Of a stretch of 64,000 nt of DNA, positions 48,601-60,011 are shown piece by piece (positions within the stretch are counted from its first letter, which is position 1; each line of letters opens with the position of its first letter). The position numbers and the translations under genes were made by a program. Source of the DNA: Sordaria brevicollis (taxonomy: Eukaryota > Ascomycota > Sordariomycetes > Sordariales > Sordariaceae); contig JAUTDP010000012.1 in assembly GCA_033439795.1 (NCBI GenBank), positions 1,426,001 to 1,490,000 on the forward strand, read 5' to 3'. The notes under the pieces are model-generated. The model saw only the letters and a program-made list of their open reading frames with translations. It did no database searches and had not been told where the DNA came from.

Positions 48601-50762
48601 AGGGACTCGCTATATTTAACGTCGTATTTTTACTATAGTATAAATATTATATTCGATTATCGGTATCCCTTTTAAAAATACTATAGAGGGGAAATCGCTC
48701 GAAGGCTCTTCAATTAAGGTAGAATTTATCGCGACCGCATTATCCGCGTCCTTCTTTTTAATTAGAATACTTCGTAATCGTACCCTATCGACGTTTTATA
48801 AATATTCGAATACTTAGGGACTAAGGTAACCGAATCGGTAGTACTATATTTTAGCGGTTTAAATTAACGGTTTCTTCGTATAGGAATTAATTTAATATTA
48901 CTATACTATAAATATTAATTTAATAAGTAATATAAGTAAGTATTTTAGGATTATTTAATTAAAAATAATATTTAAAGAATAAAAGAATAACCCGTCAATT
49001 CTCTTTAAATAATTATTTAAAAGTCGATAATCCTAATAGAAACCCTACCTTCGTAGTAGGAAGAGGGAAACGAAATTAGTAGCGAAATTAGGGCAAAACG
49101 CAACTTCTTTTAACTATAATTTTAAATTGCCTTTCTTACTTTTAATAATGATATTAACCTCCTTAAAATTTTAAATTTCAATATAGGAATTACTTACTTA
49201 TAAATAATTATTTAAATCGGTATAACGAAAGTAGTAAAAATAAATAATTTTATTAAATATATAAAGAGAGTTCTCCGAGTCTAGAATAATTGAATTTTTA
49301 AAGGGATATTCTTTTCGCTCATTTCCGTTACCGATTTAGAAAACTACCCTACACTCCTCCTTAAGGAATTACGTAAATTTAAACTTTACTATCTTAATAG
49401 CCTTCTCCTTAATAGCCTCAATTTTCTTAATTAAATTAATATCCTTCGCGATATTAATTTTAATAGTTCGCGTAGTAGAGGGATATAGTTTAAAAACTTT
49501 AGGTTTAGCGTTTAAATTTATATATTAATATTTTTTAAGAAAGTAAAGTCCTTTTTCGTATATTTTATATATAGGGAAATCTTTACTTTTACCCTTTTTA
49601 TTTTTCGAATTTTATTTTTTACGCGTATTTTCGGAATTATCCGACGCTTATTTTCGTTTACTTACATTACCCTTAGGTTTTTTATTTCTACTTTATTAAC
49701 GAGCGTCCCTATTATTAATTTCTTAATAATTACTAATTTTATTATCGTTATTAATACGATAATAAATTTAACCGTCGATTTTAATAATAAACGCCCTATA
49801 ATTATTTTTACCCGCGGGGGTTATAATATTATAGCGATTATTTATACTCTACTTCTTAAAATCTTTATATACTTCTATATATTTTAAAATATTATTTTCT
49901 ATTTTATTATTAAACTTTTATATTATATCGGCGTAATTAGGTCGGATAATTTTAATAATAGCGCGGAAGTCGTTATATTAGGATATAGCGTTTATATATT
50001 CCTTAATTCCTTTAATAATGCCGTTACTTATAGTTATAGCTTAATTTTAAAACTAAATATTAAAATTAGTCGGTTCCTTTCGAAGGATTATAATATTATC
50101 GGTATAAGCCTTACGGGCATTAACGAATTTATTAGTAATATTGTATCGGATTCTTTACTTAAGGAAGTTATACTAGGTTTAAATGTCCTATTTTTCCTTT
50201 ATAGCCGAGCCTTGAAGTCCGTAGCTAATTGAAAATCTTATCCAAACTCTTATAGCTTTATCCCTAATTTCGAATCTTAACTAATCCTTCTTCTTATCGG
50301 GGTAGGTAACTTTAACGTTATAGTAGAATTAGAAATTATTTAAATTTTCTTCGATAGGAATTTTATCGATTAGAATATCGTTTTAATAATGGTAGGGAAC
50401 TTCGACGGTCTTTCTAACCTTATTTATCGTAATACGAAGGAAATTAGTTTTAAGAAGACGTAACTCTTTATTAACTATTTCGATGTGGAGTTTAGTAATT
50501 AGTTTAAGAGGGAAATTGCTGGGTTTAGGGTAAAGAAGTTCGTAGGGTATGTCGATTTCGCTTAGGAATTAAGCTTTAATAATATTAGGATTATATTTAA
50601 TCTATAGTATCTCTTCCTAGCGGACCTAATCGTCGCTATTAGTAAGGAAGGGGTTATTATTAATTATTTTATTAATTTGCTTTAAAGAAGATATTATAAT
50701 AATAATAATAGTATTGTCGTTATTGTCGGTATTGATGGTAATAGGTATATTAGATTGTTAAT

Positions 50763-50956
50763 TGTTAGATTGTATGGGGGAATTGATTGATTCTGTGTAT
50801 CTGTGTGTAACTGTGGAGAACAGGATTCTGGAGTTTTGGTCGGGGGAATTGGGGGTATCCCTTATTTGCCAAGACCTTCTGGGTAGCTGGCAGTGCTGAC
50901 CAGCTATATACTGGTCTATACTATTTTGGCCCAGAATACCACCCTGGAATCTGACA
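50763..50956 (-). repeat. LTR (5' LTR in element orientation)
   Basis: 194 bp, ending in intact AATCTGACA; the left end TGTTAGATT is TGTCAGATT with one C-to-T change. The ideal ends TGTCAGATT / AATCTGACA form a perfect 9-bp terminal inverted repeat. Confidence 0.9.
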
Positions 50957-50961
50957 CTTAA

Positions 50962-51697
50962 CGCCCGGGGTCGGCAGTGATCCACTAGAGGGGAAGGCGC
51001 TAGGGCGGGATGGGCCGGTGGTCGTCATTTCTTGAGGAAACATCAAAACACCAGGAATTACATCGAGGAGTAAACAACAATGTGATCAACAGATACTGGC
51101 CTCCCGAAGCAAGACCGATGGTTTGAGGACACCTTCAATATTGCTTCCACAGATGCTATACCTGCCCGGACTGTTGGCTTTCGGTGATCCCCAGATCCCC
51201 GGAAGATCTCCAGAGTTGCACAGGACCTGACCAGGTTGACAATCAAGACACTTCAAATCTTCGGATGAACATGTTTGGTTAAGCATTTTGTTTCTAGTCC
51301 TTGGTCGTTGGGAAGCCGTTGGAATACTCCAAACCGAGGGTTGCACGGGAATAATGCCCTCAACAGCATGGGAAGCTACGATCATTGCCGGGAAGGGCAG
51401 CCCGTCATCCTATGTCACCTTGCAGTATAATGCCTTCCTTTACTGGTCCTGCGAATAATACCGTTAACCAGCGATATTTATCCTCATCAATGCGAGGTCT
51501 CAGTGGTTGACCAATCTGTCCCACTCGGGATGTAAGGCTAGAGTGTTTGCAGTGTCACAGCAGAACGGCAAGAAAAGGACGGAACCAGGAAGTTGATGAG
51601 GGGTGATTATGTCACCTATATAAGCTGTTGTATCCGTCTGCCCTTTATATCGTCGACCTTTTTACTACTCACCTTGCGGAAAGTTGCAGTGGTCAGA
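50962..51697. other. intergenic: retroelement flank and promoter of secreted protein gene
   Basis: Base composition returns to normal directly after the target duplication. It should contain the promoter of the secreted protein gene. No other gene seen. Confidence 0.5.
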
Positions 51698-53450
51698 ATG
51701 TGGTCCGCAGCTTGGCTCCTGTTGGGTGCTATCACCAGTGTTGCTGCCCAGGAAACGGGGAATCACCCAGACTGGCCAAGATGGTGTGGTAAAGTCTACA
51801 AACCAGAGTAAGGACTAATTTCTTCGTCATCATGGACACTCAACTGACTAGACTAGATATCCTTCCTTTGACCCCGGCGGCCAAACCCTTCCACCAACTC
51901 CAGACCCTCAGGCGCCTCTCCTCCACGTCCAGTTCGAGCCCCGATACAGTCTCTACCTGGAAAGCGAGAAGACCGGCGAGTTCATCGTCAACGCCGAAAT
52001 CTCCCAATTTCATGGAAGTCCCTGGAGCAACAACACCGCCAGTAATGTGAGCTTCCATATTACAACCACGGAAGACAACAAACTCCTAGTTGAAGACTCC
52101 GTCGCCGTCAACTCGACCAGCAACCTCTACACCTTCAACCTCACCTCCCTCACGCCTAGCCTCTCACCCATCGAAGTCACTCTCGCCTACTCCGATGGCT
52201 CCTCGATCAATTCCACCCTCCTCTACCTCCCATCCAAGTCATCTGGCAGCACCACCAGAATCGACAAGCTAACCGGCGGCCTCTTCCACCTCGTCAACAG
52301 CTCCCCCAAGTCCACATTCAAACCCATCTTCCCCTACGGCTTCTACGCCTCCTACGACAACTTCCTCGCGCTCCCCAACTCTTCTGCCCTAATCCAATCC
52401 TACGCCTCCCTCGGCCTCACAGGAATGATCCCCCTCTCCCATTACCCAGAGTCATCCGCCGCATTCCAGTACATGTCCACCCTCCCCAACTTTTACTACA
52501 TGTTCGACCTCCGCGAGAACTACACCAACCGAACCTGGGTATCCTCTCAAGTCTCTTCTGCCTCCGTTGAGACGTCCCTGATAGGCTACTGGTCCGTCGA
52601 CGAACCAGACGGGTGGCAGGCCCCCTTTTCCGCCCCGCTAGAAACCTACTCCACGATACGGAAAACAGACCCGTACCATCCCGTGGCGGTGGTGCTAAAC
52701 TGTCAGAATTATTATTTTGAGGAGTACTCCGCCGGGGCGGACATCATCATGGCTGATGTGTATCCGATTGGCACTAGGGAGAGCTCGGCAAACTTGACAA
52801 AATCCAAATGGGGAACGCCCTGCAACGAAACGTATGGGGATTGCGGGTGCGATAACTGTTTTTCTGGTAACGAAGTCCTCGACGTACCAAAGAGGTTTGA
52901 GGACTTGGCGAGGTATGAAAGATGGTTAGGGCAGTGGCCAAAGAGTAAAATGTTCAACCCGCAGGCGTTTCATGGGGAGGGGTACTGGGCTAGGGACCCC
53001 ACGGAGGAAGAGAGTTGGACGATGGTGCTTTTGGCGGTCAATAGCGGGGTGAAGGGGGTGTTTGGTTGGGTTTGGCCTACTAGTGAGGTGCTGGGCAGAG
53101 CGCATGGGCGGTTGGCGAAGGTGGTGGGTGGGGATGAGGAGGTTGTTGGGTTGTTGGTGGAGGGGAGGGGCCCGACGGTTATTAAGGTGGAGGGAAAGGA
53201 GGAGGGGGTTGATGTGGCGGGTTGGGTTGGTAAAGATGGGAGGAAGATGTTGGTTAATGTGGTTAATACTGGGGAGGAGGCAGTGGAGGGCATGGTGGAA
53301 TTGGAAATTCCCGAAGGAAGTAAGGTTGAGAAGGTGGTTTGGAATGAGAGTGGTGGCAACGGAGAGTGGGCAGTCAAGGATGGGAAGCTCACGAAGGATG
53401 GTTTGAAAGGGATGGGTACTGCGTTGGTGGTTTTGGAGCTCAGTGAGTGA
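51698..53450 (+). CDS. secreted protein, possible TIM-barrel glycoside hydrolase-like, unknown function
   Basis: I do not recognise a named family. Exons 51698-51807 and 51857-53450 (49-nt intron, donor GTAAGG, acceptor TAG); 567 aa. The first 18 residues are a clear signal peptide (MWSAAWLLLGAITSVAAQ). A beta-rich N-terminal region with many N-x-S/T sites is followed by a segment with barrel-like strands: KPIFPYGFYASY, GLTGMIPLSHY, YYMFDLREN, LIGYWSVDEPDGW, HPVAVVLN, IIMADVYPIG. DEPD at the end of a strand resembles a catalytic acid position of some glycoside hydrolases. A Cys-rich piece (GDCGCDNC) may form disulfides. The C-terminal part is beta-sandwich-like. No GPI or transmembrane signal is evident. 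The function is inference only. Confidence 0.7.
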
Positions 53451-53941
53451 TTACCCGCCGTATGAATCAAGATGTGAGAAAAGTAGCAAAGCTAATGGGA
53501 CATTAGGCCTCGAGGATTGTTCATGCGTGCCTGATACATCTGATCAGATATCCATGTCGCTGGGCAAAAGACAGATGCATAGCGAAGCGAGGAAGCTAAC
53601 CTGGATCTTGTATACTTTGATCATTCTCGTGGTCATGGTCTATTAGACCCTCTATGTATCTGTATCCAAACTTGCCTATCAGTGGCTGTTGAAAACGCCT
53701 GATGCTGTCTAATATCTATCCCAAAAACTCCTGCTTCCCATCGTCATTAAGTAGATAATATCCGCCCATTATATGTTGAACCAGTTCATAAACCTTCATC
53801 CCATCCTTCCCTTTTATCATCACCCCTTTTTAAGCCGTCAAGCCATTTTCATCACACATTACCAACAACCCCCACCATCCCTTTTTTTCCCCTTCTTCCT
53901 TCAAGGGTTTTCTTTCCACATCGTAATGTAGACAGACGACA
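53451..53941. other. intergenic between convergent genes
   Basis: About 490 bp with the 3' UTRs of the secreted protein gene and the permease. Nothing else recognised. Confidence 0.5.
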
Positions 53942-55622
53942 TCATCGCCCACTAACCCTCTTCTCCAGCATCCTCAACGGCACATACAACAACCCGCTAA
54001 CCACAAACGCAAACTCAAAGCCCAAATCACCCGTCGTCTTCGCGATGGGCCCTTGCCACCACACCTGATCCATACTCGGAACCACCAGTCCAAAACTCAA
54101 CACCGCCGCAGTAAGCGCCGCCACGCCCCACGGCAGCTTTGAAGCATCGTTCCACGCCTCAAGATCATACTTTTCGCAATCCCCTCCCTTTTCCCACAGG
54201 TGATCGACCATCACCACCCCCAGGAATGCAGAAGACCAGTACCCGATGAGCGAAACAAAGTTTTCGAGGTTGTGGAAGAAGTTTCCGCTGGCTTTGATGC
54301 CCACAGGGATGAGGATGGCAGCCAGAATGATGGCGAAGAGGTAGCGAGGGACTTTGAACAGGACGGGGGCGAGCATCTGGAAGTTGAGCGTGATAGAGTA
54401 AGACGTGGCGGCGAGGTTACCCAACAAGGTAAACGACAAAATGACGACGAGGAACCGACCGAACCCGCCAGCGGGGGAAAGCATAGCCTGCAAAACGCCG
54501 CCGACGAGGGTTTGCTCGTAGGCTTCGCTCCATGCTGGCACCGAAGGGATAGCGCCGCCGATGGCGGCTCCCAAGCACATGAGCAGGATGGTGGGCAGGC
54601 CGAGACCGGTGTAGGAGTAGACGAAGATTTTCCACGAGGGGGTGGAGGGGACGAGATAGGTGGTGAAGTCGGATGACAAGCAGGCCCAGGGTATCATGTA
54701 ACTTGATACGATCATTGCGAAGCTCAAGACGCTCTGAGGGGTGGGAGGTGAGGGGGGCGGGTTCTGCAGGTGCAGGTACTTGCCGCCGCAGCCGACGGCG
54801 ACGATGATGGCGATTACGGCGGGGATCCAGGCGAAGCGCTCGTACATGTGCAAAGTCGTGTAGCCGCAGAAGGAGATGATTAGTGTTAACACGGACATGA
54901 TGACGATTCCGACACTGATGGAGAGGCGGCCGTCGGCGACGGCGGAGAGACATTGCCCGCCGGTGATGACGATGATGACGGAGAAGCCGGTGGTGGTGGC
55001 CAGGTTGAGGAGGACGGGGAGGGAGACTATGTAGCGGCTTGGGGGGGTGTCAGTTGCTAGCTGATAAGAGGGTAAAGGGAAGAAGGGATAACGTACCCCC
55101 AGGAGTATCGAGCTTGGATCATCTGTCTCATACCCAGCTTTGGTCCCAAAGTGCAGAGGTAAGCCGGCAGGACGGTAGACAAGAGAGTGAAGAAGAGGAT
55201 GATGAGACAGCTATCACGGAGGTTGAGACCGTATACTGGACCTAGCATGCCAAATGTAATCCTGTACAGGTATGATCGGTATTAGTCATGTACAGCAAGC
55301 GCTTCTGTTTCTTTGCGGACAAGAAAACTCACGGAAGAATGTTGACACTCATACACCACCATAGAGTGAAAATGTTGAGCGTCTTGGTGACTGTCCGCTC
55401 CTTGACCGGGATGGGTGAGATTCCCTGGAGCTCAACCCGACCAGCTACGATGACCTTGTGGCCATAGTAAAGGAGCTTCCCAAAGACACCAGAGGGAGGT
55501 GCAGTTGGCTTGTTGGTCTCCTCGTTGACCTCGTAAGGAACATTGACTTCGGCATCGTAGGTGTTGGCGACCAGAGGCGACACCCCCTTCTCGGGAGGGT
55601 TGCCGTCTGTTTGGGTCACCAT
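53942..55622 (-). CDS. NCS1 purine-cytosine permease (FCY2/FcyB-like)
   Basis: Proton symporter of the nucleobase-cation-symport-1 family, taking up cytosine and purines at the plasma membrane. Exons 55622-55333, 55261-55097 and 55037-53942; 516 aa, the usual size. The N-terminal cytosolic part ends in the family signature RVELQGISPIPVKERT, which precedes the first helix (NIFTLWWCMSVNILPITFGMLGP). About twelve hydrophobic segments can be counted, including PAYLCTLGPKLGMRQMIQARYSWG and the helix after WACLSSDFTTYL. The C-terminus is short and basic (RMLEKRVSGR). All exon joins are in frame with GT/AG introns. The substrate range within the FCY branch (cytosine, adenine, hypoxanthine) cannot be read from the sequence. 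Confidence 0.9.
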
Positions 55623-56859
55623 ATCCTGTTTCCTCGTGGTGGTGATAATAGAGTTTGGAAATTGGTGATGGTTGACTCAGTATCGGTGTGGAGTCTTGGT
55701 CGTGAACCTTGATGGAGCGAGGAAGGTTCGATAAGACGATAGAGGTTGGAGATAAGGAATTGGACAGTGCAATTCTGAGGAAAAGTATAGGGTCGTATAT
55801 AGGAGAATGAAAAGCCTGATAGAAAATTTTTATAGGTCGAAGATCGTTAGATATGCGAGGTCGTAAAAAGAAAGCCAATGACTATCGGCAGTTTAAAAAG
55901 ATGGTCGAGGATGGATGACTCTTCTTCGTTCCTGATGTTTTAATTCAAGGGGGTTGGATGTGTATTTTTCTGAACGCTCTCGGCGGGGAATGTGTTGACC
56001 GTTGTTGATATAACCAACCCCAAAGGAAAAAAAAAAAAAGTTAAAAAATGATCTGTCCGGGGGAAGGGGGTTTTGCGTGGTCAAGGGTGCTTGGTCCACT
56101 CCGGCATATGTGCAGCAACGTACCCGGTGATAAGCGAAGCGAGCGAGCGAGAGAATTCTTTCTCTCTCTCTCTCGTCCCTCGACACTATCGAATTCTTGG
56201 ACGATCGAGACAAGATACCACGGTAGTCGGTGCGGGTTCTCGGCAGATCCGGACTTTTTGGTGGGTCACTGTTTGGTTGATAGCTGAGAGAAAAGGCCTC
56301 GACCAGTCCCTTATACCACGTGGGTTTTACAGATATAAAGTTTTAGACTTTGGAACTGTTCGAGAGCTTCGAATCGTTTTTTGAATCTCCGGTTTCAAGC
56401 AAAAGGCAAAAAGAGTGGCAAATGGGACGAACGCACAGAGATAATCGCCACTGCAGGGCATATCCCAGCGGAGATAATGTGGAGAGTGTTCTAATGATGA
56501 ATTCCGCCCTTCCTTTCGTCATTGTTCAACTTCGTGGTGATAATCAGAGATAATGCCGCCCACTTAGGCCAAGCTTTCAGGGCGCGGGATGATCCGATCG
56601 AGAAGCTGTCTCTCGGGTCTTTATCTGCAGTGTTGCAGTGTGAGCTTATTTCTCGGAAACCTTGAATGCCAGCCAACCACATCACCGCAATTTGCATCTT
56701 GGGGGTATATCATAGTGCATTCGTTTACGATTATGTATGGGCTAGACATGTGCCCATCTTTTGGACACCAATGCAAAGTATGTAGTCTAGAAAACGCTAA
56801 AAAAAACGTGGGAATACGGAGAGGGGAGAAAGAGAAAGATCCTGGCGATATGTCGTGCT
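55623..56859. other. intergenic: permease promoter and TRM61 3' region
   Basis: About 1.2 kb between two minus-strand genes. It contains a short CT microsatellite at about 56160-56174 and an A-run near 56027-56039. No further gene could be supported. Confidence 0.5.
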
Positions 56860-58398
56860 TCACTCAACAGCCTCAGCAATCTTCGCATCTCTCTCCTTCC
56901 TCCTCGCCTTCCTGTCACCAATCTTCTGCAGCTGCTCCCGTCTCTCCTTCTTCCTTGTTTGCTTATCAATGCTGCCGACAACAGCCTTCTCCTTGCCGCA
57001 GGGATACTTGGCAAAGGCTGCCGCCTCGTCCTCCTCGGTCCACTCTCTGGGCAGCACGGCAAACACCAGGTACGACGTATGGGTCTTGATCTCCGGCTCA
57101 CCCTTAGTGATGAGGCGACCATCGATCCAGGGAGTCTGGTATGGTGGTTGCTCCTTGTCTTCCTCCTTCTTAGCAGCAGCATCATCTCCGTTCTTCATGT
57201 CAGTGTCCGCGTCCTCGGCATCCCTCGGGCGCGCGGCCTGTTCCCTAACGCGCTCCTCAATCTCGGCAAGCCTTTCCAGGGCCTCCTCAACATCGTGCGG
57301 TGAGACGTTGACGCCACGGTCGGTCTGATAATGAAGACCCACACGGTCGCGAATGGTATGCAGCTTCCTGTTCGCAATCTCAACCATGTCGATATCGACC
57401 CAGCCGAGACGGCGCATGGCCGAAACGGTCCTGGTGACCTGCTCAATGCAGGGAGAGAAGGTGCAAATGTGTACGGCCCTCTTGGGGTTCAGCGGAGATA
57501 CCCATTCGGCGGTGGTATCCTCTCCCTCCTTAGCTCCAAACGTGGGCCTGCTTCGCGAGAGGTGCGGCAGGGCCTCCCACGGCTTGGGAAGGTCAAGGAA
57601 TATTGCGTCGGCGCCGGGGCTCTTTCCGTCGATCAGGAAGCCGCCATTGTAGACGTCGCGGTGTGTAAGGTGGACGAGACCGTCGAGGTCGTGGTCGGTA
57701 AGCTCCTTCTTCATCTTGTGGAAGCGCTCTTCGTGATACTCGAAGCTGAACACTTTGCCCTTCTTATTCTCGGCGCTGGAAGGGTATCCGTTGTAGACGG
57801 CGCGGACGGAGGCGTGGGTAAAACTGCCACTGCCGGCGCCGGCCTCGATGATGGTCGAACCGGGTCTGGCACGTATCCTGTGCAGGATGTAGCTGTAGTC
57901 GGGGGTATAGACGACCTGCGTTCGGTGGGGAAGACTCTGGGTCCAGAGCTCGGGAGTGGGAGGGAGGACGTGGATGAAGCCGCTGTCGTCGGCAACGGCC
58001 TGCTTCACGCCGGTGGCCTCGCTGGCATCTTTGTTGTTGTTGTCGGTAGTAGTCTCGGGCTGGTTCTCCTCGGCGGCATCATCGCGGCTAGCTTCGTCCT
58101 TGGGGCCTCTTTTTCTCTTGCGACCACGGGAGCCCGTATCAACCTTGGAGGCCCTAATTTGGGAACCCCAAGGGACGTTCAGCATGGTGGAATGAGGGAA
58201 CGAGCCATAACGGGTGTTGACTACGGCACCTTCAGCGTAGCCATCGTGTTCGCCCGAGGGTTCTTGGAGATAGATGGGGAGGAGATTGTCGCGCGACAGC
58301 TGGAGAATTGCAAGGGAGCGGGGCTTGGTGCGCAGACCCGGCTCGAGGAACGGCGACACGGTTGGTTGCGTCGAGGTCATGTTGTTGGCCATGAACAA
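56860..58398 (-). CDS. trm61: TRM61 (GCD14), tRNA m1A58 methyltransferase catalytic subunit
   Basis: Catalytic subunit of the nuclear TRM6/TRM61 complex that methylates N1 of A58 in the tRNA T-loop, using S-adenosylmethionine. Single exon, 512 aa from the first ATG; ATGs at 58392 and 58380 are also plausible starts. The SAM-binding motif EAGAGSGSF is at 185-193 in a Rossmann fold, the acidic residue of motif II is in FSFEYHEERF, and the conserved catalytic-region FLDLPKPW is at 267-274, with D269 the expected key Asp. Two low-complexity insertions set it apart from yeast Trm61: a basic/acidic stretch at about 85-137 (RGRKRKRG, possibly an NLS) and an acidic one near 400-430. The C-terminus is a Lys/Arg-rich helix. 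Confidence 0.92.
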   Translation of the reverse strand: MFMANNMTSTQPTVSPFLEPGLRTKPRSLAILQLSRDNLLPIYLQEPSGEHDGYAEGAVVNTRYGSFPHSTMLNVPWGSQIRASKVDTGSRGRKRKRGPKDEASRDDAAEENQPETTTDNNNKDASEATGVKQAVADDSGFIHVLPPTPELWTQSLPHRTQVVYTPDYSYILHRIRARPGSTIIEAGAGSGSFTHASVRAVYNGYPSSAENKKGKVFSFEYHEERFHKMKKELTDHDLDGLVHLTHRDVYNGGFLIDGKSPGADAIFLDLPKPWEALPHLSRSRPTFGAKEGEDTTAEWVSPLNPKRAVHICTFSPCIEQVTRTVSAMRRLGWVDIDMVEIANRKLHTIRDRVGLHYQTDRGVNVSPHDVEEALERLAEIEERVREQAARPRDAEDADTDMKNGDDAAAKKEEDKEQPPYQTPWIDGRLITKGEPEIKTHTSYLVFAVLPREWTEEDEAAAFAKYPCGKEKAVVGSIDKQTRKKERREQLQKIGDRKARRKERDAKIAEAVE

Positions 58399-59229
58399 GG
58401 GAACGTGATTTGATTGTTGGTGGTTGGAATTCTGATGATGGTGCTCGGTGGGAAAAAAAAGGTGAGAATTGTCGACGTGGAGAGTTGACCTGTAGAAAAG
58501 GCCGATTGTAAATCAGCAGCAACGCTGATAAAAATTACTGGGTTGGTAAAAAGACGGGTCCAGGTCCAGGTGCCGAGTGACGAGTCGCAATTGAATCGCC
58601 CTTTGGGAAATTTTCTCGACAAAAAATTGGAGGTTCACTGCGGGGCACGCGCTGAGCCAGAGCGGGACTGAAACATTCATTCACTGCTTAACCCCTAACC
58701 CTAATGTCAATTGTCCCTTGGAGTTGGGCATGTCCACAAGAGCACAGAAATAAGGTTTGCCAAGATCTGGGGTTATCCGCCTTGGCGTGGGGGCCATTGA
58801 ACCCTTTGTCGTCAACACGCAGGAGACTCTCTCCGGTTGGGGTTTTTCTCTTCTAACATGGCAAACTCCAATGATTTCACCAAATCCCTGTTCGTGGTTG
58901 TGTCTCTTGAGATTGGAGGTAAAGCCACATGGAAGAAGATGTACGATCTGAAGATACAATGAACAGGCTTAGGGTAATATCAAATATGGCATGTATATGT
59001 GGCTGGTGGACGACCATGGTTGTGATCCTCAAAGCGCAAGCCTGTATGAGATGAACTTCTCGCTTTCGGCAACTTCTACGTCACAGTGTCTTGAGAAGAG
59101 GGGAAGCTACTCCTCCTCCTATTTATCTCTTCACCTCGTCTCCTTCTAACTGACCTCTTCCTTCGTACTCATATCCTCCTTCTCTTCACCACCATAGACA
59201 GTGAGACTTCATCCGCCCAAACCGCCATC
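58399..59229. promoter_or_regulatory. divergent promoter region TRM61 / CipC-like
   Basis: About 830 bp between divergent starts. It includes AACCCCTAACCCTAA near 58689, two telomere-like units only. No factor site was assigned. Confidence 0.5.
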
Positions 59230-59847
59230 ATGCCTTTCGATTTCGGTACGCCTCTCCCACCACCCACCCCCGTTAAACCACCACTAACTCCCTTCCCTTC
59301 CCCATAACAAAAGACGAAGCCAAATCCGCCCACTCCCAACTCTACTCCCCTTCCTCCACTCCCATCCCCGGGGACGACTTCGACCCCTCCTCCATCCACG
59401 CCACCCAGCACTTCCGCCAACACCTCGACGAAGCCAGAGACAAACCCAAGTTCTCGCACGAGCTCCTGGGCGGCGCCGTCGCTTTCGAGGCGATGCACAT
59501 GTGGGAGAAGCAGCAGCGGCGCGAGGGTAGACCGGTCCACCACGCCGTTGCCAAAGAAGCCCTGGCTGCGTTGGCGGCTGCCGAGGTGGATAAGATGATT
59601 GAGAAGAGGGGGTTGAGAGGTAATGTGGATAGGGAGGAGGCGCGTAGGGACGCGAGGGAGAAGATTACTGGGTTGTACGATAGGCAGTATGGAGGTGGGC
59701 AGGAGGGGGGGATGTGGGATCCGTGAGTTCACCTTCTTTTTTTTTTTTTTTCCCACTATCCGTTTCAAAGTTTGAAGGTTGAACATAAAACTGATATGTG
59801 TGATATGATATAGTGATTCCGAGATCCACGAGTCGATGGATTATTAA
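59230..59847 (+). CDS. CipC-like protein (DUF3759)
   Basis: Small cytosolic fungal protein of the family named after Aspergillus CipC (concanamycin-induced protein C); the biochemical role is unknown. Exons 59230-59245 (16 nt), 59314-59722 and 59814-59847; 152 aa. Family hallmarks: the MPF..D start, FSHELLGGAVAFEAMHMWEKQQRREGRPV followed by HAVAKEALAALAAAEVDKM, and the final YDRQYGGG segment. The last exon adds only DSEIHESMDY; if the last intron were retained, the protein would end with the codons just after it. The acidic N-terminal linker (SSTPIPGDDFDPS) is longer than in the shortest relatives. It converges with the DUF3140 gene, only 164 bp separating the two stop codons. Confidence 0.85.
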
Positions 59848-60011
59848 ACGCGTCGCATTCGGGTCGGAAAATACGGAGGTTGCAAACTGGTTTGGTTAAT
59901 AATTTGCATTTGTACCCTAACTCACCCCCATCAGAAAAGTTCGGGAAAAAACATGACCGTACTTGTTCCCACATTCACTCTTCTTCAAAGCCAGTGTGAC
60001 ACTCGCTCACG

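Larger units (their letters stand above)
45405..50961 (-). mobile_element. Ty1/Copia-type LTR retroelement, RIP-inactivated (with TSD)
   Basis: Complete insertion: the 5-bp direct repeat CTTAA at 45405-45409 and 50957-50961 flanks two 194-bp LTRs and an extremely AT-rich interior of about 5.2 kb without a usable reading frame. The element lies in minus orientation. Reading the minus strand, a reverse-transcriptase ghost is visible: DAVNAF followed by DKEIYIRM (about 46930-46986), matching the Copia block DxxxAFLxG..ExxYM, and YIND at about 46738-46752 in place of YVDD. A polypurine tract, TAAGGGGGTA on the minus strand, directly precedes the LTR at 45410-45603 (45604-45613). RT near the 3' end fits the Copia order with integrase upstream. 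The interior is rich in TA and poor in G and C, as expected of RIP. It is surely inactive. Confidence 0.85.

Noticed and set aside
45604..50762. AT-rich desert as a centromere core or mitochondrial insertion
   Set aside because: Exact LTR borders with a target duplication and transition-only LTR differences show it is a RIP-mutated retroelement.
58685..58705. Telomere-like CCCTAA units
   Set aside because: Only two imperfect units in unique sequence; not an interstitial telomere.
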